A stretch of DNA of 64,000 nucleotides from assembly GCA_029844215.1 (NCBI GenBank), contig CM056737.1, positions 25,293,851 through 25,357,850 on the forward strand, in the 5' to 3' direction. The stretch comes from Przewalskia tangutica (Eukaryota > Streptophyta > Magnoliopsida > Solanales > Solanaceae). This document shows, piece by piece, positions 59,322 to 64,000 of the stretch. Made by a program: the position numbers and the translations under genes. The notes under the pieces were generated by a model. That model was given only the letters and a program-made list of their open reading frames with translations, made no database searches and was not told the DNA's origin. How positions within the stretch are numbered: the stretch's first letter is position 1; every line of letters begins with the position of its first letter.

Positions 59322-59384
59322 CAAGATTCTACTAGACACGGTCTGTAGACACTTTCCCAGGACTAACTGCTCTGATACAACTTT
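58994..59384 (-). mobile_element. Family B internal region, 391 bp
   Basis: Between the two B LTRs there is only the minisatellite and a leader of about 60 bp. The leader carries the primer-binding site GCTCTGATACAA (59369-59380, one base different from tRNA-iMet type). There is no gag, no polypurine tract next to the 3' LTR and no polymerase. It is either an extreme deletion derivative or a replacement of the internal region by a repeat. Confidence 0.75.
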
Positions 59385-60114
59385 TGTCACGACCCGACCC
59401 CGAGCCCGCGGTGCCTACAGGCACCGCTACGTAAACATCAGAGATAATCAGCGGAACATACATGAAACTTATAAAATAAATCAACAAGAATTAAACGATA
59501 GGTTAGCCGATAAGACTACCTCCTTGGACGCATATACATATACATATACATAACCAAACGCAGTTACATCCTTCTTCTTACAAAGCGACCACAAGATATG
59601 ACTACGGACCTAAGAACTACGGTGTGGCGGACAGGCCCATACCCCTGAATGTACATAAATCTACAACATCAGGGAAAACCGTACCCAAAAGATAAGCCTC
59701 CGGAGTAAATTGAGCTTCTTCCCAAAAACTAAACAGAGATCCTAAGAGCAAGGATCACCAACCTGTGTACCTAACACCTACGGGGATGACGCGGCCCAGA
59801 AGAAGTCGATAACAGTACCGATTATGGAATGAAATAAGGTCTGATAACCAAATCATAAGCGTATAAAAGAATGACGAGGGCAAGTATAAAAATGAAATAC
59901 GTGATCCTAGGTGCCATTTTAACTCATGAAATCAATCGTATATTAACTGTTCTTTTCCTTCTTTCAATAAGAGTTAACATCATATTCTTACATACATACT
60001 TAATAATTTAATCAAGTTTTTCCACAGAACTTACATATCTTACATAACATAATCCGGCCCTTTATGGAGGGACTTCTTATTTGGAAGCTTACTTTGATTA
60101 TTCATACGTGATAA

Positions 60115-60435
60115 CGTAATCCGACCCATTTGCGGGACACGGTGTACTGATGAATCATGTGGCATAATCCGGCCCGCCTGTGGGGCTCGGTGTATTGTGG
60201 AATCATGTAGCATAATCCGGCCCGCCTGTGGGGCTCGGTGTACTGTGGAATCATGTAGCATAATCCGGCCCGCCTGTGGGGCTCGGTGTACTGTGGAATC
60301 ATGTAGCATAATTCGGCCCACCTGTGGGGCTCAGTGTATTGTGGAATCATGTAGCATAATTCAGCCCTCCTGTGGGGCTCGGTGTACTGTGGCATCATGT
60401 AGCATAATCCGGCCCGCCTGTGGGGCTCGATGTAA
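60115..60435. repeat. 48-bp minisatellite in B LTR
   Basis: Six to seven units of about 48 bp: CATAATCCGGCCCGCCTGTG, then GGGCTCGGTGTACTGTGGAA and TCATGTAG. The first unit is a variant (CCGACCCATTTGCGGGACACGG). Frames with 16-residue periodicity result but are not genes. Confidence 0.93.
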
Positions 60436-60632
60436 GATGGCGTAACCCGGCCTATGTGTAGGCTCGGGGTAATATGGCGTAATCCGGCCTATGTGTAGGC
60501 TCGGTGTATTTCATAACATAATCCGGCCTATTTGTAGGCTCGGTGTATCTCATAACATAATCCGGCCTATTTGTAGGCTCGATGTACCTCATAACATAAT
60601 CCGGCCTATTTGTAGGCTCGGTGTGATTTTCC
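60436..60632. repeat. 39-bp minisatellite in B LTR
   Basis: Five units, the later ones 39 bp: CATAACATAATCCGGCCTAT, then TTGTAGGCTCGGTGTATCT. It follows the 48-bp array directly and shares the ATAATCCGGCC...GGCTCGGTGTA frame, so the two arrays are related. Confidence 0.92.
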
Positions 60633-63060
60633 TTACATAACATTTTTAAACCATCTTTTCACTTCTTCTTAAGTCGTCATAACAACTTCCCATAAAGCTA
60701 TTATAACAACATTTTATTTTAGAGAACTTAAGACACTTTTATTCTTGCAACATTAGGGAAACTAAACCCAAAAATACTACGTACATACATACTTAAAAAG
60801 AATCATAGAACTCCTTTCTTTTTAAAGCTCAAGTCACATACTCTTTTGGAAACCATCTTCTTAACTTTTGAAATAAATTAAGAAGCCATACTTTTCAAAA
60901 TTAAGTCATTTCCACTTATAAAATCAAGGCTTATAGTCTTAACACCTCGTAGCATACACTCTTTAAAATCATGTCGCTTATACTTTAGAAATCAAGTCCC
61001 ATAACTTGAAAAATAAAGTTTCATAATCCTTTAAAGAAAATCAAAGTTCATAGTCTTAAAACTTCATAACATACATTCTTTAAAGTGCATTTACTTATAC
61101 TTATAAAATCATGTCATCTACACTTTAGAAATCTAAGTCCCATAATCTTGAAAATAAAGTTTCATACACTTCCAAAACCAAGTATCTTATTCTCTTTAAA
61201 ATCATATAACTTCCACTTTTAAAATCAATCCCCTCTTCACATATAAATTCAAGTCATTTTCAAACATAACATCAACTTACTTACTTCAAATAAATCAAGG
61301 CACAAATCTTTAATTCACACTTCATAACTTCTTAACACTTCTTACCAACATCCCCCATAAGACTTGGTAAGGACTTAGGATAACTTAGACATACCTTTAA
61401 CTTAGAATCAACAACGTGAATACTTCTTAACTTCTAAGAGTAGAAGGAATCATGAAATAATATCACATGGCTATTTCATACGTAGGATCATTCCAAAAGA
61501 AGGAAGAGGTTCACATACCTCGCGACGATTAGCGACAAGTTGCAAAATGCTCCCAAGTACTTTAACCTTTCTAGCTTTTCCACCCTTCAAGTAGAATACG
61601 CTACTCGTAGTACTTCAACCTATATTAATCATAACATGTCTATCAACTCCTAGCTTTTTAACATAGAATCATACTAAGTGTAAGCTCTCTTATTCTACGG
61701 AAAATTGGGCAGCACTTCTTTTGTTTCTACGTACTTTTCCACCTTTTTCAAGGCCCGAAAATCAATAACCAACATGCCACCTTTAAGACGCAACAATCCA
61801 ACAATTCAAAGGGGATTACACGCCTTAACAGGACGTGTAAAATTCTTCCCTACAATAATACAAAACAATCCAATAATAACTTATCATTCTCGGCTACAAA
61901 GTACAACCACGTATAATCCTTTCCAATATCTTTTCCAATCCAAGTTATTAGGTCTAACATGTTATATAGTCATAAACAACTTAACAACTATAATTCCTTC
62001 TTTATATAAAATGTGACGACTTAAACTAATAATCAAATTGAATTGTAATCTCAAAAGCTAAACATGCTAGTTTCAGATTTGGGTTCCAATAGCCAATACA
62101 CTTATCAAACATCATACTATATACCTCATGCTTGCTAATATCCATAGCTACAACAATAAGTAATCTTAATTACTAAAACGACAAGATTGTTACCTTTATA
62201 AGCCCTTATAAATTTCAAGATTCAAAGTCGCTCCTTAGCAATTCTTAGCTCCTTTCCTTTACGCTCCAATCCGCTATGTGAAGCCTTTAGAAGTTCACAA
62301 CCAACTTCTCTTCCATTTCCAATCCAAAACTATGAAAACGACTTAGGTTTTCGCCTTGCGACTAACGTGAAAACGTCATTTTTCTGAGATCTTTCTATTG
62401 AGATATCCTTACAATACCCTTAGGGATCTTGGGTTAAAGTCTTGTGAATAAAAAACCAAAATTACAAAAAATTTGTGTGGGAAGGTGACCAAACCCGAGA
62501 GCAACTCTTGAAGAACAAGAATGTTGTGAAATTTTCTAAGTGTTGAAGACTTGGTCTTGCACTAGTGTGGTATATATAAAACAATGGAGGGCTTAGATCA
62601 CAACACTTGTGTGGCTTGGATGGAGGAGATTAAATATTTAGCCAAGTGGACAAGTTGACTTGGTCAATTATCTCAAGCTTGCAAGACTTGATCTTCTACA
62701 TTGGTCAATGACCAATACACCCTTGTCTTAATTCGAGCAAGCCATGTGGGGGTGCCACGTGTTGCCTTTCCATTCGTCCATAAAATTTTGTAACCCTCGT
62801 GGGCCCCACAAAACGTAAAATTTCTCGGTTGGGCCCTACTTGACCAAATCCGTAAAAATAAATTTTCATAATGATAATAAGTTCCATATTCTTCAAATAA
62901 TGCATTTTGAGAATCCAATTCTCATCAACGAACATTTTTCCTTTCCGACGTTCGGAAGATTTTCCGTCAGAAAAATAATTCTTCCTTTCGTACCAATTTT
63001 CAAGTCTTGTGTTCCCGCGTCTATTCTCTTAAACATGTCCTGGAATTACGGGGTGTAACA

Positions 63061-64000
63061 GCCACGGTGCCGACACGGTATTTTTGACGTTTTGGGCCGA
63101 ATTTGACACGTTTTCAGGGTCCAAAAGGGATAACTTTTCCTACCTACATAATCCCTAACCCTTGACCTAAAGGATTCTTGGGCTATAAATAGTATCTACA
63201 TCATTAGGGAATTGATTCCATCCATTGTACATACAACACAATTTAGGAGGCTAAGAATGGAGGTTTTTCAAGTATTTTCTTTTCTTTCTTTTTGCCTTGT
63301 TAATTTTAGTTCTGTATGGAGATTGTATTAGTTCTTAGTGTGACTATGGCTAGGAGCTAATTACTTTATTAGGGATTTCCTTGTGATTCTCTTGAAACTC
63401 TTATTCATGAATTAATACATTAGTTGATTTCTTCTTCACTTGCTTAAGATTTATTCAATAATTGTTTTGATTGATTGATAATTAATTGATCACTAGTTAT
63501 CATCACTTACATGAGTTCTAATCGAAATCCGAAAGGGGAGATTGTAAATATGCTATAGTTGAATAAACATAGGTTTAAATCGTGGACGAAAGTACCCCGA
63601 TACTTGTGTAGCTTAATAGGTTATTGCTCTTAATCCTCCTTTGTAGTCAATCTTGTCATCGAAAGATAGAAGGGTTCTCCATTGGGTTGAGTGTTTATAT
63701 TACCTTAACAGGAGTATAAAACGGTCTAGTTAACCTGCTATCTTAACGTAGAAGAAGAAGTCAGTCTAATTGTATTAAGGATTGAATAGAGTGAATAGTC
63801 GATGATCTTGGAATCCCTAATTCTCCATCATAACTTATTTAAATCAAAGTATTTTCATAATTAGTTTATTTCCTGCATTATTAGTTTAGAATTCCAACCC
63901 AATTAATGTTAACCAAATAGAAACTAAAGTATAGATAATCGGTACTTAAAAACCAGTCCTTGAGGACGATATTCGGTCTTACCTAGACTATATTACTTGT
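63061..64000 (+). mobile_element. Unrelated LTR fragment, Tat/Athila-like gypsy appearance
   Basis: Immediately after the B LTR the composition and family change. A TATA box (TATAAATA, 63184-63191) is followed by a leader with GAATGGAGGTTTTTCAAGT, long AT-rich sequence with ATTGATTGATAATTAATTGA near 63470, and CCAGTCCTTGAGGACGATAT plus TCGGTCTTACCTAGACTATA near the window end. That last motif is typical of the 3' part of Tat/Athila-type plant LTRs. This is a memory-based assignment. No coding sequence is visible. The element probably continues to the right and may be the host of family B. Confidence 0.5.
63184..63191 (+). promoter_or_regulatory. TATA box of the right-end LTR
   Basis: GGGCTATAAATAGTATC has a canonical plant TATA sequence, with a run of CA-rich leader about 30-50 bp downstream (63220-63245). 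Confidence 0.6.

Larger units (their letters stand above)
59385..63060 (-). repeat. Family B 5' LTR, complete
   Basis: The LTR is 3676 bp, from TGTCACGACCCGACC at 59385 to ACGGGGTGTAACA at 63060. It shares the overall plan of the other LTRs: GC-rich terminus, minisatellites (60115-60635), AT-rich centre with many AAATCAAGTC-type segments (60640-61300), the CCTCGCGACGATT block at 61517, then a promoter (TATATATA at 62571-62578) and U3. U3 is distinct from the E/W/X families. Confidence 0.87.

Noticed and set aside
60040..60445. 16-residue repeat protein (IPQYTEPHRRAGLCYM) on the minus strand and its plus-strand counterpart.
   Set aside because: This is the 48-bp minisatellite of the B LTR read in frame; there is no start context or domain, and the open frames occur on both strands.
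61705..62016. 103-codon plus-strand frame in the B LTR.
   Set aside because: AT-rich LTR centre, not conserved in the truncated B copy at 57620-57930, and no domain.

Overview
This window is plant nuclear heterochromatin, almost certainly from a dicot, built essentially end to end from long-terminal-repeat (LTR) retrotransposons. There is no intact protein gene, tRNA, rRNA, CRISPR array or ordinary host gene. The longest open frame is about 170 codons and belongs to a broken gag. The evidence for plant Ty3/gypsy elements is a tRNA-iMet type primer-binding site (TGGTATCAGAGC), polypurine tracts, LTRs bounded by TGTTATACCCCG and CGGGTCGTGACA, 5-bp target duplications, a gag with RLRDF / FYGS / DPQEF / LDDYL / CX2C zinc-knuckle signatures, and a surviving integrase tail (NSYHISIQ, WFDVGK, IQERLLAAQS). 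The lineage looks like Tekay/Del chromovirus. Family and lineage assignments come from memory of these motifs, not from a search.

Layout. (1) 1-23294, all minus strand: element E2, now LTR-internal-LTR-internal-LTR, whose leftmost LTR is split by a complete element E1 (2301-11517). (2) 23295-26235, plus strand: V, a deletion derivative keeping the gag C-terminus and the integrase tail. (3) 26236-57545: a nest. Minus element Z holds plus element Y in its 5' LTR. Y's 3' LTR holds the plus element X (30821-49353) and a minus solo LTR S (51449-53804). X's 3' LTR holds the complete minus element W (37424-46641). W is flanked by the duplication GATAT, S by TTAGT, X by TAGCC/TAGCA. (4) 57546-63060: a related but distinct minus family B, with a 391-bp internal region made mostly of a 58-bp minisatellite. 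(5) 63061-64000: part of an unrelated LTR of Tat/Athila appearance, plus strand.

Functionally, E1, E2, Z and W are gag-only elements (LTRs of about 3.5 kb longer than the 2.16-kb internal region). They resemble the TR-GAG / LARD classes and would need polymerase and integrase in trans. V and X keep a short integrase remnant and look like an intermediate stage. Each LTR subfamily carries its own minisatellite, and several of these share a hairpin core with compensating base changes.

A caution for any reader: copies that are otherwise identical differ again and again exactly at CAG/CTG/CCG/CGG triplets. This looks like systematic sequencing error at CHG-methylated cytosines, so many frame breaks in the gag genes may not be real.
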